Below, piece after piece: positions 22,641 to 33,031 of a stretch of 64,000 nucleotides of DNA. A program made the translations under genes and the position numbers. The notes under the pieces are model-generated. The model did no database searches, had not been told where the DNA came from, and saw only the letters and a program-made list of their open reading frames with translations. The first letter of the stretch is position 1, and the number at the start of each line of letters is the position of its first letter. The DNA is taken from the NCBI GenBank assembly GCA_958295665.1, contig OY282560.1, positions 261,502,641 through 261,566,640 of the forward strand, given 5' to 3'. The stretch comes from Tipula vernalis. Its lineage: Eukaryota; Arthropoda; Insecta; Diptera; Tipulidae.

Positions 22641-24099
22641 TGGTGCGGAAAAGACAGAGCAGCCAAGAGCCCCTTGGACTTCTCGATAGCGCGACACGAT
22701 TGATGTGGAGTTTCCGATGGCGATGAGCGTGAACAAGCTGCGCCGATAAACATTTGTAACTACGATGAGGATGAGCATGTTGAACCGATAAATTTTGATA
22801 ACGATTAACATTTTCAACTTGTCGATGACAATCGAGGAAATGAATAAGAAAATGTTGAAAATGACTGTTGAGGATAAAGAAACAAATACTGGTATGTCGT
22901 ACTATACCGAAAATAAAAAAAATATTGTAAAGTGGAGCTTGAAACCTCCGATTATAACCAAATCACGCAACTCTCTCCTACTGCGAGGAAGAGAAGGCTT
23001 GGCGGTTTAAACAGCAATAAATTAAACCATTCAGTTACTATCGCTGTCTAAAACAGGAGCGGCTAAAAATCTATAGATTAGCAGCATTCCAACATATATG
23101 GAATATGTCTTTGGCAAACATTCGAGGACCTCATAAACCATCATGAAATTTAATCATTGATCAACAATTAATCGAAAGTCGAAGGAGATATTCTTTCCGA
23201 CAGTATGTTGGTACCTTCGAAGCCAGAGAAGTTTAGAATTAAAATATTAGAATTAAAATATTCTGGCTATGCGACGCAAAGTATTCTTACCCATTGAACG
23301 CAGAAGTATAAGTTGGTAGGCCAAGGGAGCATAACAAATAATAATTACCATGGACAACTTTTCCTCTAGTTGTTCTTTAGCCGATGAACTTTTGCAGAAA
23401 AAAAATTAACTAATTGGTACAATTAGATGAAATAAAACCGATCTTCCCAAAGAGTTTAGTAGTAAGGTGGAATTAAAAACACGAGAACAAAAACCTTCAA
23501 AATTCTGTTTTGATATTAACTAAACACTTGTGCGTTTTATTCTTAAACCAAATAAAAACGTTTTACTATTATCAACTTTACACAACAATAACGGAGCAGA
23601 CGGTGAGTCTAATATAACTAATTAAATTTTGCATTATAACGCAACAACAGGAGGGCTAGACACCTTCTATAAATCAGTGAGAACCTGTACATACAAAAGG
23701 AAAACTCAACGATGGCCGATGGTGTTATTTTTTAACCTTACTGACCTCGCTAATTTTGCAGCCTTTACGTTTTGTAGAAAAGCGCCAACCGCCCCTTTGT
23801 ATGCAACTTAGAAAGCATCCGAAAGAAAATCATTTCTAAAAGAATTGGCTATGCAACTGGTGCAGGCCAACGTGTTGAAGCGGCTCTCTATAACACTCGA
23901 AAGTTAAATAAAAATAAGGACAGGAATCGACATAATAGGTTATAAGGCATTACCAATAAGGCGGGAATCAACAGGCGCAGAAGTGACGGTTAAGACAGTT
24001 AGAAAACGGCTAAGATGTTACCAGAGCCATAAATCACCTGATATGAAAACCAGAACAAGATGTCATGTTTGTAATGAGCCATTGTGTCCCAATGCATAA
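22641..24099 (+). pseudogene. piggyBac transposase relic (nested copy)
   Basis: Several frames must be combined. An acidic start is at 22641. IVKWSLKPPI with SRNSLLLRGREGL follows (22905-23000), then KFRIKI and WLCDAKYSYPLNAEV (around 23230-23310), matching the KYGIKIFWLxDxxTSYPLNAEVY block. Next come ELKTREQKPSKFCFDI, NKNVLLLSTLHNN and then HYNATTGGLDTF with RKTQRWPMVLFFNL (23629-23760). The C-terminal cysteine domain is visible as RCHVCNEPLCPNA before a stop at 24097-24099. The region between 22990 and 23230 that should hold the first catalytic aspartates is largely lost. Many stops; clearly dead. It is a different lineage from the relic at 3990-5914. Confidence 0.85.
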
Positions 24100-24347
24100 A
24101 AATGCATAGTAAAAATGGGGAAACGGTTTCGGATGAAGAGGAAGTGGCATCAGAATACGCATTTGATTAAAACATAAATTTGACTAATTAAAATGTGATT
24201 TTCAGCGAATTCAACTGTTAATTTTGTAGAAAATAAAGAATTTTAATTTACTTTCCCTATGAAATACATGAAGATATCTATGGGGTCAGATTGACTCCTA
24301 TACACAGACAACGTGATAGTAAGCTATACACAGAGTGAAGGTTAAAA

Positions 24348-25346
24348 ATGTTTCATTCTCGTACCAAAAATAGTGTAGAAATTAAAAAATGTATCATTAA
24401 ATTGGGGAGTGAAGGTAAAAATTTACAGGAAATTTCCAAAATAACTATTCGCCCACAATCTTCGATTCAATATATCATCCAGAACTCCCAAAAAACCAAA
24501 TCACTGGAGATGGTTGTTGGGCGTGGTCGCAACCGAAAGCTATCCACACCTCAAATACATCTAATATAGAAGGCAATAAAACAGAATGGAAAGCTTAGTG
24601 CTCCAACGATCGCTGCGAAAATTTATCAACATAAAAAAAGGAGCGATAGAACCTCAGACAATACGCAATATTTTGCATAAACGAGTATCGTCAATGTGCG
24701 ACACGCAAGAAATGTATTTGCCGACAAAAAAAATATTAAAAGCGCTTGGAATAAGCATTGGGATATGTGAGTGAGCCCGAAGAGTTCTGGGAAAATGTTA
24801 TTCCCTCAGAAGGAACAAAAATTTAACGTTTTTGGTCCAGATGGGCGAGTTATGGTGTGGCGGAAACCGAACTCTGAACTTGAGTAAAACATGGTGGCGG
24901 AAATATAATGGTTTGAAGAGCTTTTAGCTGAAGGGGTGTAGGACATTTGACCTTCATAATGAACCGGTTTAATTATTTGGATATTTTGAAGGATAATATG
25001 TTAATAAGTGCTGAGAAAATGGGACATGGGCAAGAGTTTCGCTCCGTACATGACAATGACCCGAACCATTCGTCAAATCTGATGAAGGAATGGTTATTGT
25101 ACAATGTAAAGTAAATACTTCCTCATCCTCCCCAGCCACCATATCTCAACCCCATTGATAATTTATGCCATTATTTGGAGCGAAAGATCCGTGAACACCA
25201 AACTAGCGGCAAGGAACAATTAAAATGGGTCATTGTGGAGGAATGGGCCAAAAATTCCCCCCGAAATAACTCGGAAGTTGGCTTTCTCAATGAAAAGAAG
25301 GTTGCAAAATATCATTTCATGAATAGGTTACAACACGAAATATTAG
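24348..25346 (+). pseudogene. Tc1-like transposase relic
   Basis: It starts ATG at 24348, just after the piggyBac TTAA. Residues 1-73 are open and give a paired-type helix-turn-helix (KNLQEISKITIRPQSSIQYII). The rest needs frame changes: NVFGPDGRVMVWRKPNSELE, VHDNDPNHSSNLMKEWLLYN (second catalytic Asp in HDNDPNH), SPPYLNPIDNL-like residues near 25130-25160, then ERKIREHQTSGKEQLKWVI. It ends GYNTKY and a stop at 25344-25346, the usual C-terminus. At least six disruptions. The helix-turn-helix half would bind the terminal repeats at 20109 and 25609. Confidence 0.88.
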
Positions 25347-26143
25347 GCCTAACTTTTTTACCAAATTCCCTCAATTTCTTTGTGTGTACGGACAATTACA
25401 TATTTGAGATCGTTTTAGGCGGTTTAAATAGTAAATCTTATCAAACGTGAAAGTAACTTAATTTATACCTTGATTATTATTATTTTCAGGTTCTTAAATG
25501 TAATTTGAGTTTTAAAAAAATTAAAACTGAATTTTTTGTTTGATTTGTAATTGTTTTTTATCAATGTTTTCTTAACCGAGTGCTGTACGGACAATTTTTT
25601 GATACAGTGTATAAATCTGGATCGTGGTATTTAGTAGATTTTTCGAGATTAAGCCACAATTTCAATATTTTTCAATATTAATCAAGAATGACCAAGTTAT
25701 TTACGTTATACATGGCGGTGATTAAGGCGTATAACATTTCCTTTGGTTTTACTTACTTACAGATAGTTTGATATTTGAGAACTTTCTAGAATATTCTAGA
25801 ATATAAGATACTTTGAAAATTCAACTTTTTTCAAATTATTTCGAAATTCGTGTTAGTTTTCATATTATATTCGAAATTTGTGATGCTTTATTGATATATT
25901 TAAAAATGGTTATTGCATTGGTTTGATTGCAAGAAATTTCGTTTTATTTGAAGCCATTGAACTATACCGTCTTTGTCTACACTCTAAAAATCAGATACTT
26001 TTAATTAATGCGAGACTGGACAATAGTAAAAATAATTTTTTAACTAAATGCTTTACTTGTTCATATGTATAAGAAGCATTTTAGGGGCCCAAAAAAATGT
26101 TTGTGGGGTGCCCGAAATTTTTAGTTACGCCACTGGTGTAGGC

Positions 26144-27200
26144 GGCTGCTGCAATTAAAACTGTTTACCCGAAAATTTCACAAGTTACTTGTTTGGTACA
26201 CGGATTATATCGAGTGGCCGAAACTATAAGATAATTACACCCCGATATAGACAGGTGGTGATTGAATGATTTTTAATATGTTTCGAAGAATGTAAGAGAG
26301 TTCAATCCAGTTTCGAACTGAAGAGCTTATGATTATGAAAGAATCAATTTTCTCATCAGGCCGCGGCGACTGGACTGATTATACCACAATTTACATTCTA
26401 TATATACAGAATGTGCTGTGCATTTAAGTATTAGCGAATCATAACTAATACAGATGAATTCTCTTACAATTTTTTTCTTCTTCACGATATTCACACTGCT
26501 CTGTGTATAAGCTAATTTTTACTTTTTAATAATTTTTTTGTTGAATGTTAATTAATTCATGTAATTTCTAATACGCTACCGGTGGTTAGACCATTTTAAT
26601 TATGTTTCGATTAACACGAGAAGTATATTAGTATTTACGAACAGTAATTCAACGAAACCGACTAATAGACATAATTCTATTTATTTAATTAAATGATTTT
26701 TAATATGTTTCGAAGATTGTAAGAGAGTTCAATCCAGTTTCGAACTGAAGAGATTATGATTATGAAAAAATCAATTTTCTCATCAGACCGCAGCGACTGA
26801 ACTGATTATACCACAATTTACATTCTATATATACAGAATGTGCGGTGCTTTAAGTACTAGCGAAACGTACTAATAATCTTAAGCTCTTCAGTTCGAAACT
26901 GGATTGAACTCTCTTACAATCTTCGAAACATATTAAAAATCATTTAATTAAATAAATAGAATTATGTCTATTAGTCGATTTCGTTGAATTACTGTTCGTA
27001 AATACTAATATACTTCTCGTGTTAATCAAAACACAATTAAAATGGTCTAACCACCGGTAGCATATTAGAAATTACATGAATTAATTAACATTCAACAAAA
27101 AAATTTATAAAAAGTAAAACAGGTGATTGCTTGTGTCAAAAAATTATTTTAAAAGCGCCTTCGAGAGTCCAAATTTTTAGAGAATCTGAACCGTGTTTGG
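26144..27200 (+). pseudogene. BED-finger hAT transposase relic, part 2
   Basis: Continuation of the gene interrupted at 16162. AAAAIKTVYPKIS, then VTCLVHGLYRVAETIR (26144-26232), matches the block that holds the conserved CLxHxLHRV residues. HPDIDR follows up to 26266, where another insertion begins. After it, at 27130, a shifted frame reads ACVKKLF, then KAPSRVQIFRESEPCLEV (27150-27205), equivalent to KKxFLKAPxRVxxFKE. The C-terminal dimerisation domain is not recognisable beyond 27205. Confidence 0.72.
26267..27121. mobile_element. composite insertion with direct and inverted repeats
   Basis: GGTGATTG occurs at 26259-26266 and 27122-27129, a perfect 8-bp duplication, and the transposase reading resumes after it. 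Inside, a unit of about 190 bp starting ATGATTTTTAATATGTTTCG lies at 26268 and again, in direct orientation, at 26694. The second copy sits in a large palindrome with arms of roughly 230 bp (26531-26760 and 26880-27105). Each copy contains TTACATTCTATATATACAGA. Non-coding. An 8-bp duplication suggests hAT mobilisation, though the termini do not begin with CAG. Confidence 0.7.
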
Positions 27201-27205
27201 AGGTT

Positions 27206-28189
27206 AGATAATAAAGCTAATAGTTGTATACTTTTTTATTTATGAATTTTACTGTGATGAAATTAAAAATCAGCTTTTTTACTGAAATAATTTTAATTTT
27301 TTGAAACCTGTTTATCACCTTTTTTTAAATTTAAAGGGCATATCTGTGGCATTAAACAAAAAGTGGGTAACTTCAGTTAACCAGTTTTTTAAATAACAAC
27401 CCCATTCGTACAACAAGTTTATGCTTTGCAATACACCATAATTGATTTTCCATAATTTTCGAGAAAATTTTGTTCAAAACAGGTTTTTTTAAGACGACAA
27501 AAAAATAAATTTTACAATAACCAGGTTTCTTCAGGTACCCTGTAAACATTTCTATATTAGATGTGGTACCGTTTTTAAAAAAATAGTTATATAAATATAT
27601 ATCATGCATCTTTGCATTACCAAACTAAATTAATAATATTTATTAAAAAAGGTTATCTGTACTTATGTAGTTGTTACGAAACCTTCACAATAAAATATGT
27701 TTTTAGCAATAATAACAGAAGGTAACTTGTTTTTCAATAACAAGATTTTTTGCACTTTATGAGTTATCGATAATAATAGCATTAAAATACATTATTTATA
27801 ACATTTCACTTAAACATTTCTAATAGGAAAGGAGGTACGACAACCAATTAGACAAAAATAATGATTATATTTTTAGTTTTGCCTATTAGATTTTCTTTTG
27901 TTATGTGTTGTAAATTATCATTGTCTTTCCATACCTTTGTTAAAGTTTGTGGATATGAAATATAAAGTTTAAATAGTACAGGGTTTGTTGTGATATCAGT
28001 AAACTTTATTTTTATAAAATGAACAGGGGCAGTATCGATTCTTTTGATTTATTATTCCAAGAATCAAATAAGAGTGATTGTTAATTAATAGTCAGAAATT
28101 GAAGTTATAAATATATAGTATGTAGTGAAAATGCACTCATTGATGAAACCAAAACTTCCTTTCCAAGTCTTTACTGCATAATTTATGTA
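27206..28189. other. no gene; possible subterminal repeats
   Basis: GGTAACTT / GGTTATCTG / AGTTAACC motifs recur in both orientations between about 27365 and 27730. They could be the subterminal region of the element that carries the transposase relic at 28190. The minus-strand open frame at 27373-27609 has no recognisable motif. I found no convincing partner end on the right. Confidence 0.4.
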
Positions 28190-30345
28190 ACATAAAATCG
28201 GAAAATGATTGCTCCGACGAAAAAATCAATGACGGCCTTATCTTCGAGACTAATCCATTATAGTCTCAAACAGTAGCGTCGATCTAAACAGTTCGGCAGA
28301 TGAAGACACCACATTCTTCACGAATTATTCAGATGATCGTGGAGCAGACAAATTGGATGAATCGTTTCATCCAATTGAAGATCAGGAAAGTTCCATTACC
28401 GAAATTAATTCACCATCTTAGGACAAGGAGTACAGCGCCGAATTAAATAGATCAGCGGATGAAATAGAAGACACTCCATTATTAAGAAATAATATGGGTG
28501 ATAGTGATTCAACTGATTGGAATGAGTCATTTAATCAAGTTGTAGATGAAAATTCCTGTATGGAAATTATTCAGGCAGAAACCCGAAAAATAAAAATAAA
28601 TCAACGTAATGCAATTTCATTACGAAAATTAAAGCGAAACTCCGGAGAAGCGTACACCACAGCGAAAATAAAATATCACGCAAACTCGAAGATTGTATAA
28701 GAAAATGTCGCGAACGAATATCAGATTAACTACGATTAAAATGTTTCTCAGAATATTGAGCACTCAGACCGTATACAGACAGGCCGCCTCGCTTTTCTTA
28801 CTAAATGTGTAAAAGTTGAACAGAAAAAACGTACCACCAATTTAAGAAATCCAAAAAAAGAGTGGAATATAACTGTAAAATACTATGTCATTGATACTGA
28901 AACTCTAGAAGAAATAAACATTTGTAAAGGTTGTTTTCTTGATGTACTTGGTGAAAAAAAAGGTATAGTCGACACGGTGATTAAAAAGGCACAACAAGGA
29001 GCAAGATTCATCGATAATAGAGGAATGTCACAAAAACGAACAATAACGTTCCAGCAAGAAAAAGATGTTAAAACCCACATAAATACTTTTCCTAAGTATG
29101 AGTCGCACTATTCGCGAGCCCATACAAACAAAAATTATTTGCCTAAATTTATTTAAAATGTACGAAATGTACTTAAAAACTTATTTGGAATCCAAAGTTT
29201 CAATTTCCAAGTACCGTCAAATTTTTAAAACATTTAATTTAAAATTCAAACATCTGCAGATTGACACTTGTCAGAAATGCGACAAATTCGCCATGAAAAT
29301 TAAAATGGCAAACGAAAATAATAAATTGAAAATTGAAATGGAGCGGAATATTCATCAAGAAGACGCTGAGTTAGCATATGCGGAGAAGAGGCTAGACAAA
29401 GCTGATACAAATAAAACAGTTTTAGCGGTGGATCTCCAACAGTGCATTCCTACTCCTTGAGATCGGGTATTGAATTTTATAAACGGAATTTATGGACGTT
29501 TAATCTAACAATTAGGAATTTTGATGACAACTCCACATATTGTTTCGTATGGCACGAAGGCATGAGTGGTCGAGGAGCCAACGAAATAAGCTTATGCTTA
29601 TATAAGTACCTTTTAACCGCAGACAATTTAAAACGCCACATCGTTATTTATAGTGACATTTGCGCGGGTCAAAACAGAAATATTATTCGATGTTGGATGA
29701 TGCATTATTTACAAAAGGAAACGCTTAATTTTGATACCATCGAGCACAAATTTTTGGAACCGGGACATACACATTTAGAATGTGATTCAGATCACAAAAT
29801 AATTGAAGATCAGAAGGAAAGGACAAATATGGAAATATTTCATCCACACGATTGGGCGCAGTTAATGTGAGCAGGTGGTCGAAAAAAAATTCAATGTCAT
29901 TGAAATGCGAAATACTGATTTCTACGATTTTGCCGGACCCTTAAAAACAGTTTAAGAAAATCTTGTAGAATCACATAAGACTGTTAAGGTATGAACATTA
30001 TTTTAAAATGTTATTAAATGATTTTAATGAAAAATTCAATTTAGATACAACAAGAATACAGATGGTTCCGTGGACTACCAAACAAGCCATAAAAGCAAGT
30101 CCGTCATTTTCCGAATGGTTACCAAGCGCAGCGCCAACAGATCAATCTTGTTATGCAAATTGCGGCAAATGAATCCGTCATCAAATGTTTGCCGCAATCC
30201 TATCTCGAAAGAAAAAAAACAAGATTTGCTTGATCTACTAGAGTTTATACCACAAGATTTTCATCATTTTTATAAAACATTAATGGTCAAGGAAAACTTA
30301 AAAAATACTATTTACATAAACGACACTGATTATGAAGAAGAATAA
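28190..30345 (+). pseudogene. DDE-type transposase relic, YSDxCxxQNRN family (copy A)
   Basis: I do not have a secure name for this family; Sola-like is a guess. Order: acidic N-terminus (28300-28560), then RKLKRNSGEAYTTAKIK (28630) and ICKGCFLDVLGEKKGIV (28918). Next HINTFPKYESHYSRAHTN (29070) and KMYEMYLKTYLE with a zinc-like CQKCDKF (29270). The core follows: VLAVDLQQCIPTP (first Asp, 29420), GMSGRGANEISLCLYKYL, then IVIYSDICAGQNRN (second Asp, 29645), and IEHKFLEPGHTHLECDSDH (third acidic site, 29740). After a short intron (about 29988-30043) the C-terminus reads PISKEKKQDLLDLLEF. Frameshifts near 29100 and 29455 and stops near 28420 and 29868 inactivate it. Two relatives lie at 49193 and 58988. 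Confidence 0.7.
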
Positions 30346-30510
30346 TTATTAATCTTGTTCGATCATTGTTTGTATTTCCGACTTCATTATTTCAGGTGTC
30401 GAAGTGAGCTTTCTAGTAACCTTCGAAAAATAGAAAATAAACAATTTACTAAACAAACTGAACTTAAAACTTAACATATTTGTTGTTTACTCGTGGATTA
30501 ATATCACTAA

Positions 30511-30780
30511 CAAAAAGATTTTATATAATAAAACACAATATTTTGGTTTTATCACTTTCTTAATGCGGTATTTCTTTTTATTTGAAACTGAAATTACAAT
30601 CGTTTCGGATGTTACTCCTTTATCAAATTTGTAACAAACACATGTTTGAGTGTTTGTTAAAAATTTGATAAAGGAGTAACATCCGAGACGATCGTAATTT
30701 CAGTTTCAAATAAAAATAAATATCACATTAAGAAAGTGATAAAACCAAAATATTGTGTTTTATTATATAAAATCTTTTTG
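30511..30780. repeat. 270-bp palindrome with hammerhead-like arms
   Basis: The left arm begins CAAAAAGATTTTATATAA at 30511 and returns inverted to 30780, with the axis near 30645. The arms match at nearly every position for about 120 bases. Each arm holds TTTGATAAAGGAGTAACATCC then GARAC (minus strand 30635-30590, plus strand 30660-30705) and GTAATTT, followed by an A-rich tail. This is the layout of the hammerhead motif at 21591, with decayed core positions (UUGAUAA instead of CUGANGA; GAGA in the right arm). Probably a second pair of head-to-head Penelope-like termini. Confidence 0.68.
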
Positions 30781-31526
30781 AACTTAAAAGCCAGAACTTA
30801 GTATCACTTAGGACGATATTTACATTCTTAGTAGTGGATTCATAATAGTGGATCGAAACATAAACGTAATTTACAATTTCTCATACAAAAATTTTATAAA
30901 ACTGACTGCACACCCGGGTGTGTCTTACGAGAAGTGGTTTTATACTCGTGTTGATACAAAGTTTAATTTGTTTACTTAAGTAATTTTCGAATGATATTGA
31001 CCGGTAAAGAATTAATAGCATTTTTGAATAAACCTTTGCGGAAGTTAAAAAATCTCACCTTATAAAGTACGATTTAAATTTTTTAATCCTAATTAATAAT
31101 TTTTCAATCGACAATTTTTGACCACCAAATCCTTGACTTTTTTGACATAGTGTTCATCGGTAGACGTCGAAGGATGACAAGGATGTTGAACGTGTTCAAC
31201 GCGTTCTCGGCCTTCTTGGAGCAACTTGTACAAATAACAAAAATAATCGCTCTGGCCAGTGCATTATCACCAAGTTAAACAAGCATATCTCATTAATTAC
31301 TAAAGATATTGACACGAAATTTGATATAAATATCTCTTAAGGTTTACCAACCTAAAACAAATAAAAGTACTCGTTTGGATAAGCCCGCGCGATTTAAATG
31401 GAAAGTCCTAGAGGGGCCTTTTTGATTACCTTAGTATGTACCATAAATAAAGTAAAAAGTTCCTTTTATTGTTCCTTAATAAAAAGTACAACAAAAATAA
31501 GAATGTGCTCTGATTATTTGATCAGT
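30781..31526. other. no recognisable gene
   Basis: AT-rich, with a small CACACCCGGGTGTG palindrome near 30911. Nothing else identifiable. Confidence 0.5.
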
Positions 31527-31662
31527 GGTGCTATTCTTGAACCATTACGAAAATTTTCGTATTGCGAATTAGTGTAAAAGTATTTCGAAAGCTAGGATTT
31601 TTGTAATACTTTTACAGTAACTCGCAAAACGAAAATTTTCGTAATGGTTCAAGAATAGCACC
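31527..31662. mobile_element. 136-bp MITE with 34-bp inverted ends
   Basis: GGTGCTATTCTTGAACCATT at 31527 and its inverted copy ending 31662 form perfect 34-base arms that finish in the self-complementary ACGAAAATTTTCGT. The stem then loosens into AGTGTAAAAGTATT / AATACTTTTACAGT. Non-coding. The next element starts within a few bases of its right edge. Confidence 0.78.
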
Positions 31663-32329
31663 CCAGGGGTGCGATTCCGGTTCGATGATATGATAATGAA
31701 AAAACAAAAATATCATCGAATTTTTCAATTGTTTTTGTCATTTTGATTTCTTCGTTGCTTTTTATCTTTTTATTTCATTTTATCATCAACATATCGAAAG
31801 CGATTCTGGTTAGATGATAATCAAAAATGATAAAATTATCATTCTTGAAAGAGAGTTTCCTCTCTTGATAATATTAAATATTGGTTAATTGGTTTCGTTT
31901 TCCAAAAAAATGGTTTTGAGCATGCGCACTGCGCATTAAAATTTTGTCAAGAGGGTTTCTCTCTTTGCAATATTAAATATTCGTTTCCAAAAAAATAATT
32001 TGAACATGCGCATTGAAATTTGATCGTGACAATCGTAAATATTCAGGTTGTCATTATATCTGATATGAAATAACAACCCAAAAATTGTTTAAAACATCAA
32101 TTTTCTTAGAGATTTCTTTAAAAAATATTCTGGAAAATGGACATTTCGTTTTAAAATTAGAATGGAAATTTCCATTTTCCAGAATATTTCAAAGTTAAAT
32201 CTTCGTTCTCTATTAATTATTGTTTTTAATTTTTAGTAAATCACTAAAACATTAACACTGTTAAATGTTATTTTCTTAGAAAATTATTTTTACTACCCCA
32301 ATGTTGTAAATTCGAAAAATACACTACAC

Positions 32330-32490
32330 CTTTTCTAATTGTAATTCAGAAAGTGTAAATTATAATTCAGAAAGCGTCAATTGTAATTCATATTAGTCAA
32401 ATATAATTCAGAAAGTATCAATTGTAATTCAGAAAGTATCAAATGTAATTCAGATTACATAGTCAATTGTAATTCAGAAAATTTCAACAT
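32330..32490. repeat. subterminal repeat array of the IS630-like element
   Basis: Six to seven copies of a unit like AATTGTAATTCAGAAAGTRTC (period 20-25) lie here. Two or three inverted copies lie at 34188-34242 on the other side (GATACTTTC, TTTACAATTGATACTTTC). These are probable transposase binding sites. Confidence 0.75.
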
Positions 32491-33031
32491 TCATCCAATT
32501 GCAGCAATTTCTGCAACAGGTATTTTATGTATGGAAAGAAAGGTTATGTTATATTATGTTTCCTCCGCGAACTAAAGGCGGAAACGCTATGGTAGGGGAT
32601 ATATCCCCAAGAGTTTATATTGAATGATTTTTATACAGAAGTTAATGAATTGTTTTATGATGTAATAGCAGTTATTAGTATTTTAAGTTATGGAGTTTTA
32701 TTTAGTTCTGACTTTGAGAAGTGATGGAAAGTATTGATAGTTGTTATATGTTAGTTTTTATATAGTTAATGGAGTATACTAAAGATAAGTTAATTAAATT
32801 CAATTTTTATTGTATTTATTTGGTCAATTTATTGCATCAATGAGATGAATATTGTATATTTCTGAATTATAATTAACAATTTCATCTTTTTAACATAACA
32901 CAAACAATATTCTTTAATAAAGAAACAATAACACAAACACAAACAATAACAGAAATATCAAATAAATAAAAAAAATAATCAAAATAATGAACAAGAAAAC
33001 AAATAATTGAAATAATAAATGAACTTCTGCT

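Larger units (their letters stand above)
20490..24341 (+). mobile_element. piggyBac transposon nested in Tc1
   Basis: TTAA lies at 20486-20489 and 24342-24345. The ends CCTTCACTCTGTGTAT and ATACACAGAGTGAAGG are perfect 16-bp inverted copies. Subterminal blocks GGGGTCAAATTGACCCC near 20508 and GGGGTCAGATTGACTCC near 24281 also pair, and GGGGTCAAAATGACCCC appears again near 21865. Without the Penelope-like insertion it is about 2.7 kb, normal for piggyBac. It landed a few bases upstream of the Tc1 transposase start codon. Confidence 0.92.
20109..25609 (+). mobile_element. Tc1-like transposon carrying a nested piggyBac
   Basis: The left end is CACTGTATCAAAAAATTGTC at 20109. The right end is its reverse complement finishing GATACAGTG at 25609, with similarity continuing through GTACA and the GGTTAA block. 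TA dinucleotides flank it at 20107-20108 and 25610-25611, the Tc1/mariner target. Removing the piggyBac at 20490-24341 leaves about 1.65 kb, the normal size for a Tc1 element. The transposase relic is on the plus strand at 24348-25346. Confidence 0.9.
16163..26135. mobile_element. non-autonomous hAT element, swollen by nested insertions
   Basis: The termini CAGCGGCGTAACTA (16163) and TAGTTACGCCACTG (ending 26135) are inverted copies with one mismatch, with further similarity inward (GGGGGCCC against GGGGCCC). The flanks GTGTACAC (16155-16162) and GTGTAGGC (26136-26143) agree at six of eight positions, a decayed 8-bp hAT duplication. The interrupted transposase reads straight across the junction (PYMV on the left, AAAAIKTVYPKI on the right). 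Subtracting the nested hAT (16547-19374) and Tc1 (20109-25609) leaves about 1.6 kb of its own sequence with no transposase, so it depended on another element. Confidence 0.8.

Noticed and set aside
27373..27609. Minus-strand ORF of 78 codons
   Set aside because: No recognisable motif; it lies in a region of recurring GGTAAC/GTTAACC motifs that look like TE subterminal repeats.
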